This document shows positions 1-9,073 of a DNA stretch of 64,000 nucleotides, piece by piece (position 1 is the first letter of the stretch; each line of letters starts with the position of its first letter). This DNA comes from Stieleria tagensis. Its GTDB lineage: Bacteria; Planctomycetota; Planctomycetia; Pirellulales; Pirellulaceae. The DNA lies in assembly GCF_024129865.1 (NCBI RefSeq), contig NZ_JAMYFE010000014.1, positions 62,001-126,000 on the forward strand, written 5' to 3'. The notes beneath the pieces were generated by a model. The model was not told the DNA's origin and did not search any database. It saw only the letters and a program-made list of their open reading frames with translations. The translations under genes and the position numbers were made by a program.

Positions 1-2433
1 CGATTGACCCACGTCGACGTGGCATCATTGTCAAAGCCCGCACGGACGGAATCGACCTTGCAATGGCAAGCGGCGCGCTTGGACCAGGCCGCGACGTTTC
101 GTGATGCCAGCGTCGCGCCGATACTGGCGGATGACGCGGACGACTATCGCACCAAAAGCTCACTGCTTTGTGGGCGATCCCTGGTGGCCGATTCGGGATC
201 CCAGATCGACGTTGTGGGGCCTCGTGAAATTGATCTGCAGTACGGCGACGATCGCGAGATCACACTGCAACTGACTAACCGTGGGCACGCCGATGCGATT
301 GTTAGCCTATCGGTCGACTACGAAAGTGATTTGATCGATTTGACGCCACTGATCGCCGCCGATGGAACCGCGCTGAAGATGGGTTTTGTGCAGCCTAAGA
401 CGGAATTCGGAACACGACATTCGCTTCCCATTCAAATTCAGTCGGGACAAACGATCGAATTACCGTTTCGAGTTGCCCGTCAAGGCATCGCGTCGGATTC
501 GACCAAGTTGGTTGTCGATGTTTTCTCGCATCCCAGCGACGACCAGATAGGCGGCCAACACAGCGAGCTTGTAACACGGTTGTTGGGGCGGCAAACCATG
601 CAGGTCGCGTTGCCGGTCGGCGAAGTGTTTGTCCAACAGGGATCCAATACATTCATTTCGGGTGCCGACGGTGTCACCTTGTTGCCGTTCCCGAATCGTT
701 TGGAGCAATTCAAGATTGGGGTGGTCAACCGCTCGGCACGGTCCAAACAGATCTCGATCGATTGTTATTCACTGGCGACTGCCATTGACCTGGGCAGCGC
801 GGATCCGGCCGAAGTGATCGCCGCGGCCAAGCCGCTGGCCAAGTTTGACGTCAGTGCCGCGGGCGATGGACGCCCCGTGTTCCCGGCCGCCGGCGAACCC
901 AAAGCAGAAGCGGAGAAAACACCGGCGGCAGCGGACATGCCCAAGACCGATGAAGCCAAGCCAGAGGAAGCGGCCGCCGAGCCGATCAAGTCCACACCGA
1001 TGCCGCAGGGGATGTTGGTCGCGCTGACCGACAACGAGACCGGCCAGACGACTTATCGCCAGGTTTCGTTTGCCGTCCAACGACCACGACGTTTCGTATT
1101 GCCGCGCGTCGGCTATGACGCAAACAAAAAACAAATCCAAATTCATGTGGCCGCGCGAGACAAGTCGTTGCTGCCAACCGGGGGCGAGGTGCGCGTCACC
1201 TGTCGCCTGGCGGGGCGTGCCTCAGGAACCGCGCGGGGCAAACTGCAGTGCACATTGTCCGCGGATCAGTTGAACGCATCCATGTTTGTCGCCGTTCCTA
1301 GCCCACCGCCACACGTCGAGCGGGTTTACATTGATGTGGACGACTATCCCCGGGCGTTCGTGTTTGATGTGCAGTGTGGAAAACACTTGGCGGATGTCCC
1401 CGAAGCCACCGACCTGGTTGATCTGCGAATGACGACCGCGTCGGACGACGGCATTCTGGCGGCTGCGAACTCGATTCCGGTTGCCATTGAAATGGATACG
1501 CCTGTCGGTTCGTTCGAATCAGGACAAGATCAACTGCAGATCGGCATCGACACTGAAAACACCGGCATGCCCGATCCCAGCAGCAGTGTTCTGCTGACGT
1601 CCGACCGCAGCGTGACCATCGGCTTTGTTAAATCAATGCCCAATGGCACGATCGAGTTCAATTCGGAAGTGTCCGATTTCATGATCGATTTGCCAGCCCA
1701 GCGGTTGGAAAACTTGAACGTCGGTGTAGCAGGCTTGCTGACGGTTAATGATCAAACCGTTCAGATCCCTAGCATCCCGTTGTTGATCGACACCGCCCCG
1801 CCGCTCATCGGGCCGGTCAACCGCAGTGCCGGTGTCGGATTTGTGACCGTCAATTCTGCAGTCGAGTTTACCGCTTGGTCTTGGGACGAAGGGGCAGGCG
1901 TGAAGACGGTCGAGGCTGCGTTTGATGCGGATGGGTCTGGCGAGTTTCCCGAATCGGGCGGGCAATTCACTGCCACGCCACTGGACAATCGGCAATGGGC
2001 GTTGACCGTCAATGCCGGCGCAGAAACGGGCCAACGAACGTTGTTGGTACGGTCCGTCGACCGAGTGGGCAACGCCAGTGAACCGCTGTCGGTGATTGTG
2101 GAAGTTGTTTCCGCGGTTGAAGGGGTCGCTTTGGTCAAACAACAGACGGTTGATTTGATCGGTGACGTTCTGTTGCGGGACAAAGCCGTCTCGGCGGAAC
2201 TTAAATTGATAGCAATACCGGAAGACCCCGCCGCGCCTCCTGCGAGTGAAGACGATGCGGTGGCGGTTCAGTCCGACGCCGACGGTCACTACACCATTGC
2301 CGGGGTGGCTCCGGGCAGCTATCGCTTGGCAGCCCGCAGTGTGATTCGCAACCGGGTGCACCGCGTGGAACAGGAGGTCGTGGTCACGCCAGGTCCGAAA
2401 CGCAGCATGCGGGTCGACGTGAAATTACCGTAA
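1..2433 (+). CDS. Large exported protein with C-terminal carboxypeptidase-regulatory-like domain (5' partial)
   Basis: The reading frame is already open at base 1, so the true start lies outside the window and the visible part is about 809 residues. I do not recognise the family. The first 450 residues alternate beta-rich segments reminiscent of CARDB/Ig-type domains with an Ala/Glu/Pro/Lys-rich linker near residues 295-335. A Big/cadherin-like segment (residues 600-700, with IDTAPP and VDRVGN) follows. The last 80 residues contain DADGHYTIAGVAPGSYRLAA, typical of the carboxypeptidase regulatory-like fold (PF13620). No catalytic motif is visible. It lies 126 bp before a lipoprotein gene on the same strand and may share its transcript. 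An extracytoplasmic structural or binding role is inferred. Confidence 0.7.
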   Translation, partial: RLTHVDVASLSKPARTESTLQWQAARLDQAATFRDASVAPILADDADDYRTKSSLLCGRSLVADSGSQIDVVGPREIDLQYGDDREITLQLTNRGHADAIVSLSVDYESDLIDLTPLIAADGTALKMGFVQPKTEFGTRHSLPIQIQSGQTIELPFRVARQGIASDSTKLVVDVFSHPSDDQIGGQHSELVTRLLGRQTMQVALPVGEVFVQQGSNTFISGADGVTLLPFPNRLEQFKIGVVNRSARSKQISIDCYSLATAIDLGSADPAEVIAAAKPLAKFDVSAAGDGRPVFPAAGEPKAEAEKTPAAADMPKTDEAKPEEAAAEPIKSTPMPQGMLVALTDNETGQTTYRQVSFAVQRPRRFVLPRVGYDANKKQIQIHVAARDKSLLPTGGEVRVTCRLAGRASGTARGKLQCTLSADQLNASMFVAVPSPPPHVERVYIDVDDYPRAFVFDVQCGKHLADVPEATDLVDLRMTTASDDGILAAANSIPVAIEMDTPVGSFESGQDQLQIGIDTENTGMPDPSSSVLLTSDRSVTIGFVKSMPNGTIEFNSEVSDFMIDLPAQRLENLNVGVAGLLTVNDQTVQIPSIPLLIDTAPPLIGPVNRSAGVGFVTVNSAVEFTAWSWDEGAGVKTVEAAFDADGSGEFPESGGQFTATPLDNRQWALTVNAGAETGQRTLLVRSVDRVGNASEPLSVIVEVVSAVEGVALVKQQTVDLIGDVLLRDKAVSAELKLIAIPEDPAAPPASEDDAVAVQSDADGHYTIAGVAPGSYRLAARSVIRNRVHRVEQEVVVTPGPKRSMRVDVKLP

Positions 2434-2559
2434 CGACCGGCAAACTTTCTGCAGTTCTTTTAAGCGTTACGAACGTTGCGTCCGATAACGTTGGTACTGC
2501 GTCGCGACGGTTGTGTTTGTATTGCGGCGATGGGTTACGAATGTCGCGATCAGGAACTA

Positions 2560-3579
2560 ATGGAATACCGCCACCACAGCATGCTGATATTGATCACAGC
2601 GATCATGTGCTGTGTGGGCTGTGCAACGATTCCGCCAGCCGCACCGTTGCCCGCTGCACCGACATCGGCAACCGCTGGTGCGACGACAATTGTCGCTGTC
2701 GCAGCGCCTGCGCCGCCCGCGATCACCTTGCCCAAATTCTTGGGGCTCGATGTTGCATTCACCGGGGTGCGAATGGTCGGCCAACGCATTCGAAATCGTT
2801 TGGGCAGTCGTTTTCCTGGACTTGAATCCAGACCGCCGGTACGATCGATCACCGATCCGGCCAATTTGGGACCCGATGCCAGCCCAGCGGTCAAAGCAGC
2901 GGCAGAAGCAAAAGCGGAGGACGATCAGGCGCCGCAAAAAGCGAAAGCGATTCGCTACCTAGCCAGTCGCGGCTGTGGAGAATGTTACCCTGATACCGAA
3001 GACGCGCTGCTGGCAGCGATGGACGATTGCAGCGAAGAAATTCGCTACGAAGCCGTGAAGGGACTGCGCAGCTCGGTCGGTGATTCCTGCCAATGCTGCC
3101 GTGAAAATAGCTGTTGTTCGGCAAAGATGCTCGAGAAGCTCTATGAACTGGCGTACGAAATGAATGAATCGGGATGTTACCTGGAATCGTCTGCCCGCGT
3201 TCGACGTAATGCCCGACTGGCAATCTGTGCCTGTGGTGGTGCCACGTCCGAAGAGTACGTGCCGGCACCCGACGAAGGTCCATCCGGGACCGATGCCGCA
3301 CCCACACCGGTCGAAATCCAGGTCGCGGTTCCGGTGGATGAAACCGTTGCCGATGCCACCGCGGCAATCGCACTGCCACCGCCGGCCGAAAAGTCGGTTG
3401 AAACCGTTGCGTCGAACGAACCGATCACCGGTGCACCGATCAACCCGATCAAGGTCGCCGGTTTGACCACCGAAACCCAATCCAAGCAAACATCCGCAAC
3501 CACGATCACTGCGTTTGAGTTGCCCGACTTTATCGAACAGACGCCTGAATCCGACAATGATTCGGTTCGACGCGAGTAA
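2560..3579 (+). CDS. Cys-rich HEAT-repeat-like lipoprotein
   Basis: This is a predicted lipoprotein of 339 residues. ATG 2560 is preferred over an upstream TTG at 2476 because AGGA sits 6 bases before it and a signal peptide follows at once, ending in CCVGC as the probable lipidation site. A Pro/Ala linker leads to a helical domain (about residues 150-230) rich in cysteine (GCGECYPDTE, CQCCRENSCC). It resembles the HEAT-repeat proteins common in planctomycetes, in which each repeat scores a segment such as EEIRYEAVKGL. The C-terminal third is low-complexity Pro/Ala/Thr. It lies 23 bp before the caspase-like gene, so co-transcription is likely. The biochemical function is unknown; the cysteine clusters suggest disulfides or a metal site. 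Confidence 0.75.
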   Translation: MEYRHHSMLILITAIMCCVGCATIPPAAPLPAAPTSATAGATTIVAVAAPAPPAITLPKFLGLDVAFTGVRMVGQRIRNRLGSRFPGLESRPPVRSITDPANLGPDASPAVKAAAEAKAEDDQAPQKAKAIRYLASRGCGECYPDTEDALLAAMDDCSEEIRYEAVKGLRSSVGDSCQCCRENSCCSAKMLEKLYELAYEMNESGCYLESSARVRRNARLAICACGGATSEEYVPAPDEGPSGTDAAPTPVEIQVAVPVDETVADATAAIALPPPAEKSVETVASNEPITGAPINPIKVAGLTTETQSKQTSATTITAFELPDFIEQTPESDNDSVRRE

Positions 3580-3602
3580 CGCCCTACGCAGACGCGAGCC
3601 CT

Positions 3603-6600
3603 ATGTCGACTTCACCGTCTAGCGCACCCCAACCCACTGATTCGGCCTCGCATGCTGCCTGGCAAGGCAGTCGCCCAAACGGTGGCAACCTGTGGGGGCA
3701 AATGCGTCGCCGAGCCATCCAGGTTCTCTGGGGAGCTTTGCTGTTCGCTGCGCTGATGCTATTCGCGTGGTTGGTCTGGTTGCTGCTGCTGGCGCCCAAA
3801 CGCACGCCCGTCGTGGTTTTGTCAGCGGCGCCCTATTCTTGGCCGCTACCGCCGAATGCCTGGGCCGCCGAAGACTTTGAAAACTTGGCGGTGATGGATG
3901 GCCAGACGATTTCACTGCGTGGCGTAGATGATCCGATCATTGCCGGCACTGATCTGTTGGATCGGATCGAGCAAGAAGTCCAGGGCCACCAACAGCATCA
4001 CTCGCGGTCACCGCTGGTCCTGTGGATTAGCCTGCATGGTGTGGCGGATGTCGACAGCGAAACCGCCTACCTGATTCCACCGGGCGGCACGGCCACCGAT
4101 CCCGAGTCCTGGGTCGATTTCAATGACCTGCTCGACCGGTTGGAGAAAACGGGGCGCGATCAAAATACGTTGTTGATCCTGGATTGTCATCGGATGCAGG
4201 TCAACTGGAACATTGGTTTATTGGCAAACCAGTTGACCACCCGAGTCGAGTCATTGGTGCAGAAACGAAACGCTGCGTCCCCGAACGCGGGGACATTGGC
4301 GGTGTTGATGTCCGCTGGCAGGGATCAGGTCGCCATGGTTTCACCGGACCTGGGTGGATCGGTGTTTGGGCATTACCTGCAATTGGGACTCGCCGGTGCC
4401 GCAGATCGCGATACCAATTCGGGAAACCAAAATGGTTGGATCGAACTGATCGAGCTACACCGATACGTGCATGACCAAGTCTTGTGGTGGACCGGCCACA
4501 GCCGCGGCGAATCACAGACCACGGTGTTGGTGGCCCCTGATCCGTCAACCGATTTTCGTGTCGCCAAGTGCCTGAATGCACAAACGGTTGATCAGTTGGT
4601 CGATCAACAATCGAAACTCAAGCGACCTGCGGCAACCATCGCGGCCGGTCAATTGGATGGGCTGTGGCAGTCATTGGACGAATTTCGCGAACTGCGGTTG
4701 TACCAACGCGAGCCGATTGAGTTTCGCAATTTGGAACATAGCCTGTTGTGGCTAGAACAACTTTCGACCAGTGGTCGCGGCTATCGCACACTTGCCCTGC
4801 GGACGCTTGATGACGTCGAAGGTGAAATCAACGCGATCAAGTCTCGACAATCTGCATTGCTTCAACGCCGAACTTTTTCAGCTGCCTATTCGGTCCTTTC
4901 AGGCACCCCTCCGGCGGCGCCTCGATCGCTGGCAGTTCATTCACTCGCGCTCTCGGAGTATTTTGGGACCCAAGATGTTTCGACCAACATCGAGCTCAGA
5001 GATCAATGGAGTGAGATTGCCGATCAACCGACCCCGGCGGTGTTGAATCAGACGCTGGCGACACTGCAGAAAAATTCAAAGTCTGAATTGGCGAGCACTC
5101 AGTTTCTGACCATGGTGGGTCGGTATCAGATCCCCAGTCTTTGGCAGAACCCTGGTCAGCTAGGTGAATTATTGGGCACCCAGGCAAAGATCGAAGACTT
5201 TGCCGTTCCCAGGGATGGAAATCGGATTCCCGACGACTTGCGTGTCCATCGTTGGAATCAACAATTGCTGGCGAGTGTCGACACGGCGCGTCGCGACGCC
5301 GAAGATCGAGTCTTTCTTCAATATCAAAGCGGATTTGCAAAGGCGTTGATACAGACGCAACAGCGATTGTCAGATTCGATCGATGCGGCAAACTCGGTCG
5401 GGCGATCGATGAAGTTGTGTGATCAAGCGATGGCCCAGGCCGCCTACCAAGCGCAGTGGATCACTCATCCCCGACGTCATGCCGATGCCACGGTCACCCG
5501 CGCAATCGTTGACGATCAGTTGTTGCCATTGATTGCCAACACCCAAGAATTGGCGAACCGGCTGGCCGATCTACCCACGGAATCATCGGCCCAGGATTTA
5601 TCGGCGACCAACGCCGCCATCACGCAGATCGAAGATTTTGGATCGGACAATGTTCGTTCAATCCTGACGGCGCTGGAAACAGATCGTATCGACAGGCAAC
5701 GCGAGTTGATCGATCAAAGTGAAACAAACCAGTTGCAGACGATCGGCGAAATCGAAGCGCTGTTATCGGTGCCACTGGTCGATTGGGAATCCAGACGGGA
5801 ATTGCGAAGTGGACTCGATCGGCTGTTGGTTCGAATTCAACAGAATTTCGATCCTCCGCGTGACGACGCGATCATTGCCGAGACAGATGATATCGAGAAT
5901 CCATACTCGGCGGAAATTCAATCCTGGCAAAGCCACCCCTTGGATCGATTGTTGCAACTCAGCGAGAAAACATCCCTGCAGTCGGGCAACCGGGTGCAGC
6001 AGTTTATCGACGACGTTGGCACACAACTCGCTTCAATCGGCAACGAACCGACGCTGCAAGCACAGCGTGATGTCTGCAGTGTCGCGGCGCGGCGCGTGCG
6101 TGCGGCGTCGCCCATTTGGTTTCCCGCGATGGCGTCAGATCCGATCATCGAACTTCGCCAATTGGATTTGCAATCGTTCTTGCTTTGGAATGCCCAGCGG
6201 GCACTGGCGGATTTTTGGGGGCCGGCCGGTCAACGCCGCTCTTTCTACGACCTGTCTGCCAATGATTATTGCGATGCGGTGGTGGAAATCCATGATCAGC
6301 AATCGCAACAGAACACGCCCCGTTCGATCCCGATCGAAGTCCAGGATCTGAGATCCAGAATGGATGCCATTCGTAGCGGACTGCCCGGTTGGTTAGCCAC
6401 ATCCAGCGATCCCACGATTCAACTCGATCCATTCGATACGGTGGAGTCGCGATTCAATATCACATCGGCTGCCCAGGCCAGCTTTGTCCCCCCGGCGGGC
6501 ACTGCTATGATCGTGGTTCGCGAGGGGGATCAGCGTGTTGGGATGGAATCAATTGAGCCATCTGATGCGGTGGCATTGCCAACATCTGATGCGAGCTACC

Positions 6601-8573
6601 AAGTGACGTTGCCGGCCGAGATCGCCAAGTCGGAATCCCGGGTGGAAGCACAAACGATCTTTCGCGGCCATGAATACAGCACTCCGCTGGACCTCCAACA
6701 GCTCGGCGGGGTTGCAGTCGACGTCCGCCCCTACCAATACCGCTATAGCGAAGTGACGTTGAATAGCCCTTGGGACAAACTGTCGGTTGCATTCGTGGTG
6801 GACTGTTCGGCCAGCATGAAAGAATCGTTGGTTGGTAGTGGTGATGACCCGGCCGCCGCTTCGAAAATCCAAATTGCCAAATCAGCATTGCAGGAAATGC
6901 TGTTCAGTCTGGCCATGCGACCAAATGTTAGAGTCGGCGTGCAGGCGTTTGGCAACCGGTTGGGATGGAGTGTTGATGAACCACTGCGAGCGTTGGCACG
7001 TCCAGATTTTATCGGAACGATTAATCCACAGCTCTCACCTAGCCAAGATGTTCAGTCGCTGCTGCCGCTAGGCGACTACGATGTCGCAATCGCACAGTCG
7101 GTGATTCCCGAGGTCGGCAGCCTGCAACCTTGGGGCCAGTCGCCGCTGTACCTGTCGGTCATGCAGTCGATCAATGAATTCGGATCGGATGATGTCAACG
7201 CTGATCGACATGTGATTGTGATCACCGATGGAGCCAACTACCAATTCATTCCCACGTCGGCTGGGAACATTCAAGCGACCACCGGTGACGATATTCGCAA
7301 TGCCTGGGCACAGCAGGAAGTCCCCGTCCACATTTTGGGATTGGGGATGGATCGCAGCGAACAACCCAATGCGGTCGCAGAGTTTTCGCAGTTGTGTTTG
7401 GATACCGGTGGCAAGTTCCAGTCACTCAGTGGCACGACCGATCTGGCCCAAGCGTTGCGTGAATTACTGGCACCGGCGATGTATCGGGTCAGCCCGCCGG
7501 CCGGCGACATCCGACCGGAGCAACGCGCGGAGTTGGGGACACCGATCCGCATCGCACCCGTCGCGGCACGGCCCGAGCCCTATGCGCTTCATTTTGATGG
7601 CGAGCAATTGATGGATTCCAGTTCAGGGGAATCGGTCCTCGCACCAGCATCGGAAGAAGTGGTTTTGCAAGGCGGCGAGTCGATTCAACTGTATGTCAAT
7701 CCGCCGGGCACTGAGATTTATGCCTATCCCTACCAGGAGAACGTTGCCGCCTCGGCCCAGATGGTGACAGCCGGCGGGATGCCAACGGACTACATCGTTC
7801 GCGTCCACCGCCCCGACCACGATCATCAACATCAAGTCACGTTCCGAATCTCCTGGCAACGTCATGACCGAGCGATCGATGATCCGCATTGGCGCGTCAG
7901 TCGACGTCCAGAGAGTGTTTGGATCGAGATTCAGCCGTTGGATTCGGCGGGCCATTTGGTGGGTGAATTGTATGCGTTCATGGATGCAAATTATGAACCC
8001 GAACAACCGGTGCCACTGGTCAATCTGATCGCTGCCGACTGGCCCGAAACCGCATCTCGAGCAAGGGTCCGCGTGTGGTCACAACCGCCATCACAAGCGA
8101 CAACGTTTGAATTGCTTCCACCGGCGCTCGAACAGACCGAGACCGCAGGCGTCGAAGGTATCGAGCAGTCCGTCGCGATCAATGATGCCTTGTACCTGCC
8201 CACAGCAATCACCACAGGCATTCACTTGCGGATCGACCCGACACCGGATGACGGTCTTGACGGTTTGATTCGTCGCCGATTTGTCGTTCGTTTTGACGAC
8301 CCCGATCAACCCGTCACGTCGCTGAAACTGGCACTGCCCGATTCAGGGAAAAAGGGGCTGACGCGAATCGTTCGCCAGTTCGATTCGCAGCGGCAATTGG
8401 CGGTGCACACGTTCTACTTTGACAGCACCATCGCTGCATTCCCTGGCGAAATCATTGTGAGCAATCAAACGCATCAAATCGAAGGTGCCTGGGAAATGGA
8501 TCCGGAATACGTCGAGATCTCGATCCCGGGTGTTGCCGGTCTGCTGCCGGTCGGCCAGGTGCTGAAGAAGTAG
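3603..8573 (+). CDS. Membrane protein fusing a caspase-like (C14) domain to a von Willebrand A domain
   Basis: This 1656-residue protein starts with a cytoplasmic stretch and one membrane segment (residues 41-63). A caspase-like domain follows: the histidine motif SLHG (H145), YLIPPGG, the cysteine motif LILDCHRM (C195) and a late SVFGHYLQLGLAG segment appear in the order seen in peptidase C14 p20 domains, so the His/Cys dyad looks intact. A long helical region (about 300-950) has no recognised domain. A von Willebrand A domain begins near residue 1060 with a full MIDAS (DCSAS at 1067-1071, ITDG near 1207). The last 350 residues are beta-rich. Caspase homologues usually cleave after Arg/Lys or Asp, but the substrate here is unknown. 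Both domains probably face the periplasm. The gene closes a possible three-gene operon. Confidence 0.85.
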   Translation: MSTSPSSAPQPTDSASHAAWQGSRPNGGNLWGQMRRRAIQVLWGALLFAALMLFAWLVWLLLLAPKRTPVVVLSAAPYSWPLPPNAWAAEDFENLAVMDGQTISLRGVDDPIIAGTDLLDRIEQEVQGHQQHHSRSPLVLWISLHGVADVDSETAYLIPPGGTATDPESWVDFNDLLDRLEKTGRDQNTLLILDCHRMQVNWNIGLLANQLTTRVESLVQKRNAASPNAGTLAVLMSAGRDQVAMVSPDLGGSVFGHYLQLGLAGAADRDTNSGNQNGWIELIELHRYVHDQVLWWTGHSRGESQTTVLVAPDPSTDFRVAKCLNAQTVDQLVDQQSKLKRPAATIAAGQLDGLWQSLDEFRELRLYQREPIEFRNLEHSLLWLEQLSTSGRGYRTLALRTLDDVEGEINAIKSRQSALLQRRTFSAAYSVLSGTPPAAPRSLAVHSLALSEYFGTQDVSTNIELRDQWSEIADQPTPAVLNQTLATLQKNSKSELASTQFLTMVGRYQIPSLWQNPGQLGELLGTQAKIEDFAVPRDGNRIPDDLRVHRWNQQLLASVDTARRDAEDRVFLQYQSGFAKALIQTQQRLSDSIDAANSVGRSMKLCDQAMAQAAYQAQWITHPRRHADATVTRAIVDDQLLPLIANTQELANRLADLPTESSAQDLSATNAAITQIEDFGSDNVRSILTALETDRIDRQRELIDQSETNQLQTIGEIEALLSVPLVDWESRRELRSGLDRLLVRIQQNFDPPRDDAIIAETDDIENPYSAEIQSWQSHPLDRLLQLSEKTSLQSGNRVQQFIDDVGTQLASIGNEPTLQAQRDVCSVAARRVRAASPIWFPAMASDPIIELRQLDLQSFLLWNAQRALADFWGPAGQRRSFYDLSANDYCDAVVEIHDQQSQQNTPRSIPIEVQDLRSRMDAIRSGLPGWLATSSDPTIQLDPFDTVESRFNITSAAQASFVPPAGTAMIVVREGDQRVGMESIEPSDAVALPTSDASYQVTLPAEIAKSESRVEAQTIFRGHEYSTPLDLQQLGGVAVDVRPYQYRYSEVTLNSPWDKLSVAFVVDCSASMKESLVGSGDDPAAASKIQIAKSALQEMLFSLAMRPNVRVGVQAFGNRLGWSVDEPLRALARPDFIGTINPQLSPSQDVQSLLPLGDYDVAIAQSVIPEVGSLQPWGQSPLYLSVMQSINEFGSDDVNADRHVIVITDGANYQFIPTSAGNIQATTGDDIRNAWAQQEVPVHILGLGMDRSEQPNAVAEFSQLCLDTGGKFQSLSGTTDLAQALRELLAPAMYRVSPPAGDIRPEQRAELGTPIRIAPVAARPEPYALHFDGEQLMDSSSGESVLAPASEEVVLQGGESIQLYVNPPGTEIYAYPYQENVAASAQMVTAGGMPTDYIVRVHRPDHDHQHQVTFRISWQRHDRAIDDPHWRVSRRPESVWIEIQPLDSAGHLVGELYAFMDANYEPEQPVPLVNLIAADWPETASRARVRVWSQPPSQATTFELLPPALEQTETAGVEGIEQSVAINDALYLPTAITTGIHLRIDPTPDDGLDGLIRRRFVVRFDDPDQPVTSLKLALPDSGKKGLTRIVRQFDSQRQLAVHTFYFDSTIAAFPGEIIVSNQTHQIEGAWEMDPEYVEISIPGVAGLLPVGQVLKK

Positions 8574-8581
8574 ATCGCTGA

Positions 8582-9073
8582 TCAGTCCTGGTCGGCGGTT
8601 TGCTGGCGAGTCAGTTTGAGTTTCATGCGGGTGTGAGGCCCGCCGCGATGGATTTGCTGTGTCACCACGGGCAGGTAGCCATCGGCAGTGATGCGGAACC
8701 GCATCACCGAGAAACCGCTGGTCCGCGGCCATTGCAGCATCCCCTGTTTCATTTCTCGATTCAGATTGGCACGCCAGCGAACACTGCTGCGCCCCTGGTC
8801 GTCGACCGAAAGCGATCCGGGAGTGACGACAAAAGATTGGATCGGTTGCTCGGTTTGGGCATCAATCACCATGCCATCGATCAACCAGGTGGCGCGTGTT
8901 GTCGCATCGACCGATTCGATGGGTACCGGTGGTGACGCAGCGTCGGCACCGGCGATCCAGCAAACGGTCACAGCGGATGCCAGAACGCCAGCCAAGAACA
9001 GCACGGGAATCTCCATCGAAGGAATGAATGTCGTGGATCGCTCGGTTGATCCCACCTCTCGTGGTGCGATCAT
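8582..9073 (-). CDS. Small secreted protein of unknown function
   Basis: This 163-residue protein overlaps the pyruvate carboxylase stop by four bases (ATGA), so it is probably translated by coupling from that message. A hydrophobic segment around residues 20-46, ending ADAAS, looks like a signal peptide; an internal ATG at 9016 would place it at the N-terminus. The mature part contains ATWLIDGMVIDAQTEQPI and ITADGYLPVV, a pattern typical of carboxypeptidase regulatory-like (transthyretin-fold) domains. No enzyme motif is seen. The gene ends 8 bp from the stop of the convergent caspase-like gene. Confidence 0.65.
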   Translation of the reverse strand: MIAPREVGSTERSTTFIPSMEIPVLFLAGVLASAVTVCWIAGADAASPPVPIESVDATTRATWLIDGMVIDAQTEQPIQSFVVTPGSLSVDDQGRSSVRWRANLNREMKQGMLQWPRTSGFSVMRFRITADGYLPVVTQQIHRGGPHTRMKLKLTRQQTADQD

